Under the pieces are notes generated by a model. The model ran no database searches. It was not told the origin of the DNA and saw nothing but the letters and a program-made list of their open reading frames with translations. The translations under genes and the position numbers were made by a program. This document shows, piece after piece, positions 53,978 to 63,659 of a DNA stretch of 64,000 bases. The stretch is from CBDDCA01 sp965218205 (lineage in GTDB: Bacteria > Spirochaetota > Spirochaetia > WTKD01 > G963693115). Numbering within the stretch: position 1 is the first letter of the stretch; each line of letters opens with the position of its first letter. The stretch is taken from the NCBI GenBank assembly GCA_965218205.1, contig OZ244590.1, positions 1,116,001 through 1,180,000 on the forward strand, given 5' to 3'.

Positions 53978-55087
53978 TTATATTTGATGATAGAGAATGT
54001 ATACATATAGTATAAATATACTTATAAATACAAGAGCAATTATTTTCTGTATATATACTTTTTTTATCATAAGCAATAAAAGTGCTGCATTTGATATAAA
54101 TAGCAATATGCTTTCAGAAGAGAAATGATGCATATTTTCTATAGGTGAAATAAGGGCTGTACTTCCAATAATAAGCAGGATATTTATAATATTGCTTCCT
54201 AATATATTGCCTTCTCCAATATCAGAAAAGTTTGTAGTACTGCTCTTTTTGTTCTTACGAAAATACATAACAACAAGAGGAATAATTGCAGCAAGTGTAA
54301 TAAAGAGTTCAGGAATACTTGTTCCTAATGATACTATAAGAAGTCCTACTATTTTTTCACTAATACCAAAGCGTTTTGCTAACTCAATAATACTGGATAA
54401 AAATATTTCGGATGCAACATATAATAAAATAGTTCCTCCTATTACTCCAATAGCGGCAATACATATTTGCATTATGTTGTTATGTGAGGATGAATGTTTT
54501 GTAGAGATATGCTGTTCTTCTTTCTCTATAGTATGAGTATGCGGAATGTGTGGTAATTCACTGTTATCAGAATGTTCTGTGTTACTATGCCATGCCTTGT
54601 TATGAGAGCCTTTGTTTGCAATAAGTAAATGATAAAAATACAATAATAGGCCTAATAAAAAAAGCACCCCTATCCACCATGGTATTGCATTGATACTTTT
54701 TATTGTGGTTATATAAATAATACTGTTGAGTATACTTACTAATAAAAGATTTTTAATTGAAATGCTAGATATATGTGAAGAAAAGAGCAAATATATCCCG
54801 TAAATTAAAAGTGAATTAAAGATATTACTTCCAATGACATTTGCTACTGGTATATATGTTAGCCTCGAAAAAGCTGCATTTATGGAAACAAAAAACTCTG
54901 GCATTGATGTTGCTAAAGCAACTACTGTAAGACCAATAATATATTGTCGTATGTGCAATAATTTTGCAAAAAGAACACTTCCTTTTAATAGAGAAAGACT
55001 TCCTAAGTACAATATAACAATACTAAAAAAGAATAATACCAGTAATAAAAAATTTGAAGAAGATATGTAAAAGGACTGATGTAACAT
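53978..55087 (-). CDS. Na+/Ca2+ exchanger family (CaCA) membrane protein
   Basis: The protein has 369 residues with about ten membrane segments in two inverted halves. The alpha repeats LTVVALATSMPEFFVSINAA with ANVIGSNIFNSLLI, and LLIVSLGTSIPELFITLAA with GNILGSNIINILLI, are the CaCA/YrbG signature, with the ion-binding acidic residue in each SxPE. A central loop of about 45 residues (His/Ser/Glu-rich) separates the halves. The frame is open to 55174, but its first 29 codons run through a tRNA gene, so ATG 55087 is used; it lies 16 nt after the tRNA with no Shine-Dalgarno. The role would be sodium- or proton-coupled calcium export. Confidence 0.9.
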   Translation of the reverse strand: MLHQSFYISSSNFLLLVLFFFSIVILYLGSLSLLKGSVLFAKLLHIRQYIIGLTVVALATSMPEFFVSINAAFSRLTYIPVANVIGSNIFNSLLIYGIYLLFSSHISSISIKNLLLVSILNSIIYITTIKSINAIPWWIGVLFLLGLLLYFYHLLIANKGSHNKAWHSNTEHSDNSELPHIPHTHTIEKEEQHISTKHSSSHNNIMQICIAAIGVIGGTILLYVASEIFLSSIIELAKRFGISEKIVGLLIVSLGTSIPELFITLAAIIPLVVMYFRKNKKSSTTNFSDIGEGNILGSNIINILLIIGSTALISPIENMHHFSSESILLFISNAALLLLMIKKVYIQKIIALVFISIFILYVYILYHQI

Positions 55088-55103
55088 GAAGTTATTTGGG
55101 ATT

Positions 55104-55176
55104 TGGGTGAAGAGGGACTTGAACCCACGACATCCTGCTTGTAAGGCAGGCACTCTACCAGCTGAGTTATTCACCC
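55104..55176 (-). tRNA. tRNA-Val, anticodon UAC
   Basis: The 73-nt cloverleaf has acceptor GGGTGAA/TTCACCC, D arm ACTC-AGCTGGTA-GAGT, anticodon stem CCTGC/GCAGG with loop CTTACAA (anticodon TAC), and T loop TTCAAGT. The T stem GTGGG/CCCTC has one T-T mismatch. The discriminator is A and CCA is not encoded. The sequence 55177-55375 upstream holds no gene that I can support. Confidence 0.95.
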
Positions 55177-55375
55177 ATATAATAGTATTATAGAGTATAT
55201 AGTAAATTATGTCTATATTTTTCTCTATTTTTTACTGAGATACTTGTTTCTTATATATTACCATTAATTATAAAAATAGTTTTTATCGTTTGTTTCGTAT
55301 TCACGAGTTTAAGTATTAAATGCGACAAAAGAAGAAAAACAGGATGCTGTACTTAGTCTTTTTAATTGCAACTTT

Positions 55376-56608
55376 TTATACAAACATTCTTTGTAATAAG
55401 CCTTTCTTATACTGCTTTGTAAGAACTACTTGTTTTTGTGTGAGCGATATTTTTGTGTCGAGGCTCTGTAGAAAAGAGGCTATTTTTTGTTGTTCAGGGA
55501 GGGAAGGAAGTCTTACAGTTATTTTTAGAAGATCTTTAGTGTATATTGCTGCAACACTCGTTGTGCCTGTTGCAATTCTTCTTAAGGCTTTAAGAACTTC
55601 ATAAGAGTTAAATCTATAGTTCATAAACAAATTATTATCGTACTTCATCCACATAAGGTTAGAATTATAATATGCTTTAGATAATTCATCTCTCCATATG
55701 GCAACTTTTCCAACTAAATCTCGGGTATTTCTTGTATTGAAAAACAAATCACCATATTGTATTCTATCATTTTCATCAATAGCATTTGTTGGATTGATAT
55801 ACTCTATTTTATTTAAGATTATTTTTCCTCTATCCAAGTTTCCCATTTTAATAAGAGGGGTATCATTTGGTTTTTCTGAGCTACTATAATTTCCGCCTAG
55901 TCTTGAGTCAATTAGTATTGATTTTAAGCTCCTCTCTTGCCAGTCAGGATACTCGTTTCCTTGCTCGTCCTTAAAGCGTAGCTCCTGTGAAAAGAGTTTT
56001 TGCATGACGCTCTTTTTGTATGACTGCAACAGTACTACTTTTCTTTCAAGGAGCTGTATCTTTGTGTCTACACTCTCCAGAAAAGGCGCTATCTTTTGTT
56101 GCTCAGGGAGGGAAGGACACCCTATTTGAAACTCTTTAATATCTCTTGAGTTCACAGATTCAAAGGTACTCCCTTGTGAATATTTTTTCCATTGATGTTC
56201 AGCATTGATTAACGCATAATAGAAAAATGTATAACTTGAAGTACGGATAGCACACATTCCACGCCCTATAATACCATTGTGTACGGCTAGAGCTATATCT
56301 CCAACAGGAGCTCGTACACTCATTAAAATATCATTTACAAAACATCGTTGTGTTATTTCTGTTGTCCAAACACGAGGGGCTGTCCTTCTGTTTTTTATAT
56401 CAGCATTCCCTTGAAATAATGGCTCTCCTTTTTGAATAACATTATAATGTTCTGATTTAGGAGAACTTCCCATAAAAATATCAGCTACCTCCCCCAGCCT
56501 CCTCTCTTCCCAATCAGGAAAATCAGAGCCATCGTCCTGCTTGAAGCGTAAGGAGGGAGTTTTTTTATTTGACATAGTAGATGCTGATTTTTTTTCTTGT
56601 TTACTCAT
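55376..56608 (-). CDS. hsdS: Orphan type I restriction specificity subunit (HsdS)
   Basis: The protein has 410 residues. HsdS gives a type I restriction-modification complex its DNA target. Two target-recognition domains (about 30-175 and 225-365) each end in the conserved helix block PSLPEQQKIA-FL-S-DTKI (about 167 and 370) followed by QSYKKSVMQKLF or KQYKKGLLQRMF. RFKDEQGNEYPDWQER and RFKQDDGSDFPDWEER begin the two halves. No hsdM or hsdR lies in the window, so it must act with subunits encoded elsewhere, be a spare specificity cassette, or be inactive. TATACT (complement of 56618-56623) ends 9 nt before the ATG. It is probably horizontally acquired. Confidence 0.9.
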   Translation of the reverse strand: MSKQEKKSASTMSNKKTPSLRFKQDDGSDFPDWEERRLGEVADIFMGSSPKSEHYNVIQKGEPLFQGNADIKNRRTAPRVWTTEITQRCFVNDILMSVRAPVGDIALAVHNGIIGRGMCAIRTSSYTFFYYALINAEHQWKKYSQGSTFESVNSRDIKEFQIGCPSLPEQQKIAPFLESVDTKIQLLERKVVLLQSYKKSVMQKLFSQELRFKDEQGNEYPDWQERSLKSILIDSRLGGNYSSSEKPNDTPLIKMGNLDRGKIILNKIEYINPTNAIDENDRIQYGDLFFNTRNTRDLVGKVAIWRDELSKAYYNSNLMWMKYDNNLFMNYRFNSYEVLKALRRIATGTTSVAAIYTKDLLKITVRLPSLPEQQKIASFLQSLDTKISLTQKQVVLTKQYKKGLLQRMFV

Positions 56609-56698
56609 CTAATTAATAGTATAGCAATATAGCCGTTATGTGAATTTGCATATAGTATTTTTCTCTTATAATATTGAAGACAGGATGCCTTTTTATAC

Positions 56699-56704
56699 TA
56701 TAAT
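56699..56704 (+). promoter_or_regulatory. -10 box of the penicillin-binding protein gene
   Basis: TATAAT ends 8 nt before ATG 56713, giving a predicted leader of 0-2 nt; no Shine-Dalgarno is present. TTGAAG at 56674-56679 is a possible -35, spaced by 19 bp. Confidence 0.4.
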
Positions 56705-56712
56705 GATAGTAT

Positions 56713-59409
56713 ATGGCAGAGTATTCTCACGTAAACAAAGAACTACAAGATAAAGAACTACAGAATAAAAAAAAGCCTCGATTTTTTACCACAAAATCAA
56801 TACTATATGGTACATGTGCTTTATTCTTTGGCATTATTGTGGGAGTAGGATTAGGAGCAACATACAAAATAGGAATCATCAACCGTTCGACTGTAAGTGA
56901 AACATCGCTTCCTTCACGTGTCCTTGATAGAAATGGAACACTCATCACTACCTTTTTCTCTCAAGAGAATAGAAAAATTGTACATTTTCAAGAGATACCA
57001 AAGATACTCATGCAAGCACTTATTACCCGTGAAGATCAAACATTCTTTCAACATTCAGGCTTTAGTGTGAGAGGCACTATTCGTGCAGCATATAATATCT
57101 TACTTGATAATTTTGTGTCAGGAGGAAGTACCCTTTCACAACAAGTTGCAGGGGTAAAATACGCTGATAGACGAGAATTTTCAATAAAAAGAAAATTAAA
57201 AGAACTATGGTGGTCATTTCAATTAGAGCTTTCTTGGTCAAAACAAGAAATTATTGAAGAGTATCTCAATAAAATGTATTTTGGGCATGGAAATTACGGA
57301 GTAGAAACTGCAAGTCAATTTTTCTTTGGTCATGATGCAAAATCGATAAATGCAGCCGAAGCAGTAATGTTGATGATTCAGCTTGCCAATCCTGCATATT
57401 ATTCCCCATTTAAGAATCCTAACATAGCACGGGAAAGGCAACACACTATCTTGCAACAAATGGTAGATCTTAAATTTATTGGTGATGATACTATGCAAAA
57501 AGAAATACAACTCTATTGGGATAATTTTGATTATACGCGAGAAGGATATAGCAGTGCTTTTTTAGAACGTGATGATAAAGCTCCTTATTTTAGTGAGCAT
57601 ATACGAAAAATATTGAAAGAAGATTTAGGGCTTAGTGATAACGATATAAATTTTGGAGGCTTAACTATTTATACTACCTTAGATTTATCGTTTCAAAGAA
57701 AAGCAAGAAAATACTTTGATGAAGGATTGAAAAAAGCAAACGCTATGTATAAGAAAAATAAAACCTCGTCAAGTTCAAAGCAAGAAAATATCCTGCCTAC
57801 CATAGCGCTTAGTTCTCTTCTTTTTGATGGGTCGGGCGATTTTTTTCATCGTAGTTCTTTGTTGGAACAACGTGTTATGAATTATTTTTCTCATTCATTA
57901 CAACCTACCCTCTCTATGTTACATGGTATGTTTGAACCGTCTCCAAATTCACTGCTTGCAAATGTTATAAAAAAAGGGAAAGAACATGTACAGCAAAAAT
58001 TTTCCGAAGAGACAGTTGAAGGAGCTATGGTCACTATAGACAATAACAATGGGCATATTCTTGCTATGATTGGAGGGAGTAATTTTGAAACATCAAATCA
58101 ATTTAATAGGGCAACAAGTGCGTTTGTACAGCCTGGTTCTTCCTTCAAGCCTCTCTATTATGTAGCGGGAATAGAGCATAAAATTATCAGTCCTTCAAGT
58201 ATCATATGGGATAGTCCTGTGGTATTCTTTTATGACGAAACTGAAACATATACTCCTCGTAACTATAAAGGAGAATGGAAAGGGGCTGTGTCTGTGCGAT
58301 CGGCTTTGTCACAATCTATGAATGTGCCATCGTTAAAAGTATTACAAAAAGTAGGGTTTGAAAAAGTATTGGATATAACGGGGCGACTTCTCAATATTCC
58401 AGTGGAAGAACGGGAAGCATATGGACTTGTAGATAAATATCCCGTAGGACTGGGAATAGTAAGTGTAGCTCCCATTGCAATGGCAAATGCCTATGTTACT
58501 CTTGCAAACGGTGGATCATCACTCCCCCCTATTGCTATACAGTATATAAAAAACAAAGATGGCAAGACTATCATAAACGTAGAGCAAAAAATAAAAACAG
58601 GTGCAGCCACTAAGAGTAAGCGAATTATTTCTCCTCAATCAGCATATATTATTACTTCAATATTAGAAAGTACGGTAAACGAAGGTACTTTACGCTATGC
58701 AAAGTATCAAGCAAAGGGCTTCACACAACCTACTGCAGGAAAAACAGGCACTACTCAAAATTGGTCTGATGCATGGACCTTAGGATTTACTCCGTATTTT
58801 ACCACTGCCATATGGTTTGGCTTTGATAGAGGAGGCCAATCACTTGGTACAAATCAAACTGGTGCAATTACTACAGGCCCTGTTTGGGGAAAATACATGG
58901 AAGATATAAATAAAGATCTCCCTAAAAAAGATTTTACAAAGCCAGGCAACATTATTACTGTCAATATAAATCCTGATAACAATACCATTGCAACACCTCA
59001 ATCAAATAAAGTGCGTCAAGAAGTATTTATTGTAGGAACAGAACCAAAAGAAAAAGATGATACTTTGTATAAAGCACTGCAGTTTGATGAATCTACTGCA
59101 AAACTACAGCATTCAATGTGGCATATACATATTCCTTATGCTACAAAAGGAAGGTTTGAAAGCACTATTCAAAAACTTACACAAAATACTCTCCTTTTTT
59201 CTGATGCATATCAGCAACAGAATCCCTATGGTACTCTTAGCACAAACACACGTAACACGACAAGCCTCAATCTTCGATTAAAAGTTCCCAGTATACGAAG
59301 ATTAAAAGACACTAATACGATACTTCCTACAAATAGCAACTCTAACAATACTGCTACTATCGATTCCTCAGATGAAGATATTTCTTCGCAGAGTAACCCT
59401 TTTCTTTAA
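56713..59409 (+). CDS. Class A penicillin-binding protein (PBP1A type)
   Basis: The protein has 898 residues. It polymerises glycan strands and cross-links peptides in peptidoglycan. A cytoplasmic Lys/Glu/Gln-rich tail and one membrane anchor (about 36-58) are followed by a glycosyltransferase-51 domain (TREDQTFFQHSGFSVRG, GGSTLSQQVAG) and a transpeptidase domain with SxxK at S476-K479 (PGSSFKPL), SxN in LSQSMNVPS and KTG at 677-679. A Thr/Asn/Ser-rich C-terminal tail of about 60 residues ends it. A linker insertion (about 345-425) between the two domains is longer than usual. It is convergent with tyrS. Confidence 0.94.
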   Translation: MAEYSHVNKELQDKELQNKKKPRFFTTKSILYGTCALFFGIIVGVGLGATYKIGIINRSTVSETSLPSRVLDRNGTLITTFFSQENRKIVHFQEIPKILMQALITREDQTFFQHSGFSVRGTIRAAYNILLDNFVSGGSTLSQQVAGVKYADRREFSIKRKLKELWWSFQLELSWSKQEIIEEYLNKMYFGHGNYGVETASQFFFGHDAKSINAAEAVMLMIQLANPAYYSPFKNPNIARERQHTILQQMVDLKFIGDDTMQKEIQLYWDNFDYTREGYSSAFLERDDKAPYFSEHIRKILKEDLGLSDNDINFGGLTIYTTLDLSFQRKARKYFDEGLKKANAMYKKNKTSSSSKQENILPTIALSSLLFDGSGDFFHRSSLLEQRVMNYFSHSLQPTLSMLHGMFEPSPNSLLANVIKKGKEHVQQKFSEETVEGAMVTIDNNNGHILAMIGGSNFETSNQFNRATSAFVQPGSSFKPLYYVAGIEHKIISPSSIIWDSPVVFFYDETETYTPRNYKGEWKGAVSVRSALSQSMNVPSLKVLQKVGFEKVLDITGRLLNIPVEEREAYGLVDKYPVGLGIVSVAPIAMANAYVTLANGGSSLPPIAIQYIKNKDGKTIINVEQKIKTGAATKSKRIISPQSAYIITSILESTVNEGTLRYAKYQAKGFTQPTAGKTGTTQNWSDAWTLGFTPYFTTAIWFGFDRGGQSLGTNQTGAITTGPVWGKYMEDINKDLPKKDFTKPGNIITVNINPDNNTIATPQSNKVRQEVFIVGTEPKEKDDTLYKALQFDESTAKLQHSMWHIHIPYATKGRFESTIQKLTQNTLLFSDAYQQQNPYGTLSTNTRNTTSLNLRLKVPSIRRLKDTNTILPTNSNSNNTATIDSSDEDISSQSNPFL

Positions 59410-59466
59410 TAGCTGTTTGTTTTTGTATAGACTATGCTTATGCTATAAATATCTTAAAAAAATAGC

Positions 59467-60801
59467 TTAAAACTGCAATCGCACTATTTTTTTCTTCCCT
59501 GACTTTACAATAATATCATCGGTCGGAGATAAGAATGCTTCATTGACTATTAAGTCACTTGTGTCCACTACATCATCAAACAATCGAGCTCCTCCTTGCT
59601 GTATAAGTCTCCGCACTTCACTTTTACTGGAGCATAATCCACTGTATAAAAATATATCAACGATAGACATTCCTTTTTGTAAATCCTCTCTCTGTAACTG
59701 TACTGTAGGAATATCACTTTGGGTTTGTATGCTACTGCTAGAATCATTATTGCATATTCTTTCAAGCAAGGTGATGGTGTCCTTGCTTAAAGCATCTTTA
59801 TGCTGAGCAAGAATACGATATATTACTGCATTTATCTTTGCCTGCGAGAACATTGCACGAGCAGACATGAGCATGTTCCATGCAGTAGTTTCCCCATGCA
59901 TAATTGCAGTAACATAATAGGCAAGCACTTCCTTTGCTGTGTTTAGCTCTTGATCTTTTAAGCTACTCCAAAAATCTATCTCCTCTTTTGGGAGAAATGT
60001 ATAAAGTTTTAAGAATCGGACACAATCTCTGTCATCAACATTGCGCCAGTACTGATAAAAATCAAATGTATTTGTTAATCGATCATCAATGAATACTGCA
60101 CCATCCTCTGATTTTCCCATCTTCATGCCATCAGAGCGCGTTACCAATGGTAAGGTATAGCCAAAGCATTCTTTTCCATGAACTCTCCGTATAAGTTCGC
60201 ATCCCGCCACAATATTTGCCCACTGATCAGCTCCTCCAAATTGCAGTGTACATTGATGCTCTTGAAACAAATGGAGAAAATCATAGGACTGTAATAGTTG
60301 ATAATTAAACTCTAAAAAACTCAAGCCTGTTTCTAATCGCTTTTTGTATGTTTCAAAACTCAGCATTCTATTTACAGAAAAATGTTTTCCTATATCACGA
60401 ATAAAACTGATATATTGTAAATTATCAAGCCATGCACTATTATCGACAAACTGAGCTTGTATATCTAAGCGAGAGAAAATTGATTGTACTTGTTCTTTAA
60501 TTTTGTTAGTATTGCTCTCTAGCTTTTCAGCAGACAGAATAGGACGTGCTTTACTTTTTCCAGAAGGATCCCCTACTTTTGCGGTACCAGTACCAAGCAC
60601 AATAATAGGGCTATGTCCATATCGATAGAAATGGCACATAAGATACAATGGCACAAAATGCCCAATATGTAAACTGTCTCCTGTAGGATCTACCCCTACA
60701 TATGCAGTAATCTTTTCTTTTTCAAAACGTGATTGGAGCTCTGTATCGTTTGTGCATTGATAATAGAAGCCACGCCATTGCAGTTCTTCCCAAAGTGTCA
60801 T
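59467..60801 (-). CDS. tyrS: Tyrosyl-tRNA synthetase
   Basis: The protein has 444 residues. It charges tRNA-Tyr. The class I motifs are HIGH (45-48) and KMGKS (227-231); FGGADQWANIVAG and the C-terminal S4 domain (MSIVDIFLYSGLCSSKSEVRRLI, about 370-440) are TyrRS features. TGTAKVGDPSGK replaces the more usual GGATGMIGDPSGK-like stretch. It begins 1 nt after the glyS stop (TAATATG), so the two are coupled. gltX-glyS-tyrS also occurs in this order in Borrelia, as I recall. Confidence 0.95.
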   Translation of the reverse strand: MTLWEELQWRGFYYQCTNDTELQSRFEKEKITAYVGVDPTGDSLHIGHFVPLYLMCHFYRYGHSPIIVLGTGTAKVGDPSGKSKARPILSAEKLESNTNKIKEQVQSIFSRLDIQAQFVDNSAWLDNLQYISFIRDIGKHFSVNRMLSFETYKKRLETGLSFLEFNYQLLQSYDFLHLFQEHQCTLQFGGADQWANIVAGCELIRRVHGKECFGYTLPLVTRSDGMKMGKSEDGAVFIDDRLTNTFDFYQYWRNVDDRDCVRFLKLYTFLPKEEIDFWSSLKDQELNTAKEVLAYYVTAIMHGETTAWNMLMSARAMFSQAKINAVIYRILAQHKDALSKDTITLLERICNNDSSSSIQTQSDIPTVQLQREDLQKGMSIVDIFLYSGLCSSKSEVRRLIQQGGARLFDDVVDTSDLIVNEAFLSPTDDIIVKSGKKKIVRLQF

Positions 60802-60802
60802 A

Positions 60803-62122
60803 TTATACTCGCTTGTAATTATGAATATAGTTTGTAAGATATTCTCTGATATGAGAAATTGCTATTCTATCCTGTGTAAGTGTATCACGATTTCTTATCG
60901 TAACTTTAGAATCATCCTTTGTTTCATAATCCACTGTAATACACAGTGGAGTACCTATTTCATCTTGCCTTCGATACCGTTTGCCAATAGATCCGCCTGC
61001 ATCAAAGCATACAGGCACTTCATTTTGTAGCGAAGTAAAAATGTCTCTTGAAAGTTCTAGCAAGCCATCTTTCTTTACCAAAGGCAGCACTGCAAGCTGA
61101 TAAGGGCTGAGTGTAGGGTGCATTTTCAACACTACCCTCACTTCCCCATCTGCATTGTCTTCTTCATAACTATCGCATAAGACAAGCAACACAGAACGAG
61201 TAAGCCCTGCAGATGTTTCAATAATATAAGGAGTGTATTTCTCTCCTTCTTCGTTTTGATATGATATGTCTTTTTTTGAGTACTTAGAATGCTGAGTAAG
61301 ATCATAGTCCGATCGGTTATGCACTCCTTCCACTTCGTTCCATCCAAAAGGAAAATTATAATAAATATCAAAGGCAGCTTTTGCATAATGAGCAAGCTCA
61401 TCAGGACCATGCTCATTAAATTTGAGACATGATTCCTTAATGCCTAAATCACGATAATATTGCATACGTTTTTCCATCCAAAACTCAAACCATTTAGCAT
61501 CTGTATCGGGAGAAACAAAAAACTGCATTTCCATCTGTTCAAACTCACAGGTACGAAAGATAAAATTCTTAAATACAAGTTCATTACGAAATGCTTTTCC
61601 TATCTGTGCTATCCCAAAAGGAATTTTAAGACGACTTGATTGCTGTACATTCTTAAAGTTTACATAAATTCCCTGTGCTGTCTCTGGACGAAGATACACA
61701 GTCATTCTTGACTCTTCTGTTGAACCAAGCTGTGTGGCAAACATAAGATTAAAATTTTTCGGTTTACTCAAAGGGTTACCGTTAGGACTGGTATTGGTAT
61801 CTCTTTGTTCTTGTGTAAGATGATCGTATCTATATCTTTCCTTTGTTACTGTATCTTCTACGAGAACATCAATAAAATTGTCTACATGGCCACTTGCTTT
61901 CCATACAGTTGGATGCATTAAGATTGCAGAATCAAGTCCTACAATATTTTCATTCTGCTGCACCATGCATTTCCACCAATAGTTTTGAATATTTTTTTTG
62001 AGCTCTACTCCTAAGGGGCCATAATCCCATGCAGAAGCAAGTCCGTTATATATTTCTGATGATTGAAAAATAAATCCTCTTCTTTTACACAAAGACACAA
62101 TATGATCAATAGTACTAGCCAT
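60803..62122 (-). CDS. glyS: Glycyl-tRNA synthetase (alpha2 type)
   Basis: The protein has 439 residues. This is the dimeric, eukaryote/archaeal-like form, class II. YNGLASAWDYGPLGVELKKN near the N-terminus, RPETAQGIYVNFKN, GKAFRNELVFKNFIFRTCEFEQMEMQ (motif 2 region) and ETSAGLTRSVL (motif 3) identify it. The C-terminal anticodon domain contains FDAGGSIGKRYRRQDEIG. It overlaps the end of gltX by 8 bp and is followed at once by tyrS, which argues for a single synthetase operon. Confidence 0.95.
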   Translation of the reverse strand: MASTIDHIVSLCKRRGFIFQSSEIYNGLASAWDYGPLGVELKKNIQNYWWKCMVQQNENIVGLDSAILMHPTVWKASGHVDNFIDVLVEDTVTKERYRYDHLTQEQRDTNTSPNGNPLSKPKNFNLMFATQLGSTEESRMTVYLRPETAQGIYVNFKNVQQSSRLKIPFGIAQIGKAFRNELVFKNFIFRTCEFEQMEMQFFVSPDTDAKWFEFWMEKRMQYYRDLGIKESCLKFNEHGPDELAHYAKAAFDIYYNFPFGWNEVEGVHNRSDYDLTQHSKYSKKDISYQNEEGEKYTPYIIETSAGLTRSVLLVLCDSYEEDNADGEVRVVLKMHPTLSPYQLAVLPLVKKDGLLELSRDIFTSLQNEVPVCFDAGGSIGKRYRRQDEIGTPLCITVDYETKDDSKVTIRNRDTLTQDRIAISHIREYLTNYIHNYKRV

Positions 62123-63578
62123 TATGTTTCTCCTTTTGTTTCTCTAATAGTTCTAAAAATTCTAAAAATGTATGCACTCTTTGTAATACCTCATCATGTC
62201 CCATAGCATGTTCTATTGCAACAGTCATTGCGGTTATGGGAGGTGATATTTTACTTCCAGTAAGGGCTATACGCAAAGGCATGAGCATGTTTCCCAGCTT
62301 TATCCCTCTCGCCTTACTCTCACTGCGTATCTTCTCTTCAAGCTCCTCAGAGGAGCTATATGTGTTGTCCTGTAGTATAGTTTGCACTAAACATAATCCA
62401 TCAATGAATGGTGATACTGATTTTTGTTCTACTAAAGCAATGGATGCATCCATATCAGGAGTAACAAACAAAGGCTTTAATAAATGATTTACATCAGAGA
62501 GAAGCTCCATACGTTCTTTGATACTAGGAACAATACTTTTTTGTAACATCTCCTTAAACGAAGCTGAAATAGATAGCTTGTACTTTTTTTCTAAAAATGG
62601 TACTATCATATCAGTGAGATGCTCATCAGAACATGCCTTAATATAATGAGCATTAAACCAGCGTAATTTCTCCATACTAAACTTTGCAGGATTTTTCTGT
62701 ATGTTTCCTTGCATGAAATGTTTTGTAAGCTCTGTAAGGCTAAAAAATTCACGCGAATCATCAAAGCTCCACCCTAAAAGAGCAATGCAGTTTATGAGAG
62801 CTTCAGGCAAAATGCCCATATCACGCAATTCTCGTATGCTTATTGACCCGTTTCGTTTTGATAGCTTCTGCCCATCATCGCCTAGTACCATAGGTAAATG
62901 AGCGTATACAGGAGCTTGCCATCCTAGTACAGTATACATGTACACATGCACAGGAGTAGTGGGAATCCACTCTTGAGAACGCAATACATGAGTAATATCC
63001 ATAGCATGATCGTCTACCACATTTGCAAGATGATAGGTAGGCATTCTATCTGATTTTAAGAGTATGGGATCAACTATCATGTCTTGAAACTTACGAACAA
63101 TAGATCCTAGTATACTATCATCAAACTGCTGTTCTCCTTCTAGTGGTAATTTAAGGCGAATAACAGGAGCTATGCCCTTTTGCTTATATGCAGTAATTTC
63201 TTCTGTACTCAAATTACGCGAAGAGCGATCGTAGTCTCCTTCTCTTTGCATTGAAGAAGTATAGCAATAATACGCAAAGCCTTCATCAACTAAATATTCA
63301 GCTATTTCCTGATATTTCTGTTTTCGTTGTGACTGAATGTATGGAGCATAGGGGCCCTTGTCTGTATGTTCATCAGGTTCTATAGAAAGCCATTGTAATG
63401 ACTCTAGCATATCATCTAAATATTCCTGCTTACTACGACTTGCGTCAGTATCTTCAACACGCAATATAAATGTACCTCCTTGTGAATGTGCAAAGAGATA
63501 ATTAAAGAGTGCTGTTCTCAATCCTCCGATATGTTGAAACCCTGTAGGAGAAGGAGCGTATCTTACTCGTATTGACAT
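62115..63578 (-). CDS. gltX: Glutamyl-tRNA synthetase
   Basis: The protein has 487 residues. It charges tRNA-Glu, and perhaps tRNA-Gln before amidation; no glutaminyl enzyme is seen here. The class I motifs are HIGG (16-19, APSPTGFQHIGGLRTALFNY) and KLSKR (238-242). The anticodon-binding C-terminal half is complete. First gene of the gltX-glyS-tyrS operon. TATACT (complement of 63585-63590) ends exactly 6 nt before the ATG, so the transcript is predicted to be leaderless. Confidence 0.95.
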   Translation of the reverse strand: MSIRVRYAPSPTGFQHIGGLRTALFNYLFAHSQGGTFILRVEDTDASRSKQEYLDDMLESLQWLSIEPDEHTDKGPYAPYIQSQRKQKYQEIAEYLVDEGFAYYCYTSSMQREGDYDRSSRNLSTEEITAYKQKGIAPVIRLKLPLEGEQQFDDSILGSIVRKFQDMIVDPILLKSDRMPTYHLANVVDDHAMDITHVLRSQEWIPTTPVHVYMYTVLGWQAPVYAHLPMVLGDDGQKLSKRNGSISIRELRDMGILPEALINCIALLGWSFDDSREFFSLTELTKHFMQGNIQKNPAKFSMEKLRWFNAHYIKACSDEHLTDMIVPFLEKKYKLSISASFKEMLQKSIVPSIKERMELLSDVNHLLKPLFVTPDMDASIALVEQKSVSPFIDGLCLVQTILQDNTYSSSEELEEKIRSESKARGIKLGNMLMPLRIALTGSKISPPITAMTVAIEHAMGHDEVLQRVHTFLEFLELLEKQKEKHNG

Positions 63579-63584
63579 ATAATT

Positions 63585-63590
63585 AGTATA
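63585..63590 (-). promoter_or_regulatory. -10 box of gltX operon placed for a leaderless transcript
   Basis: On the - strand TATACT-AATTAT-ATG: the start site 7 nt after the box is the A of the start codon. No Shine-Dalgarno sequence precedes the ATG. Confidence 0.4.
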
Positions 63591-63659
63591 TCAAAAAAGC
63601 ATAATAGATTACAAAGGGAGTAGCCACTATGTACGAGATACATATATATCATTCCTCTG

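Noticed and set aside
55088..55174. N-terminal extension of the exchanger (29 codons)
   Set aside because: These codons are the tRNA-Val gene read as protein.
55320..55604. 94-codon + strand open frame overlapping the hsdS 3' end
   Set aside because: It is antisense to the conserved C-terminal helix block of HsdS and has no Shine-Dalgarno or domain.
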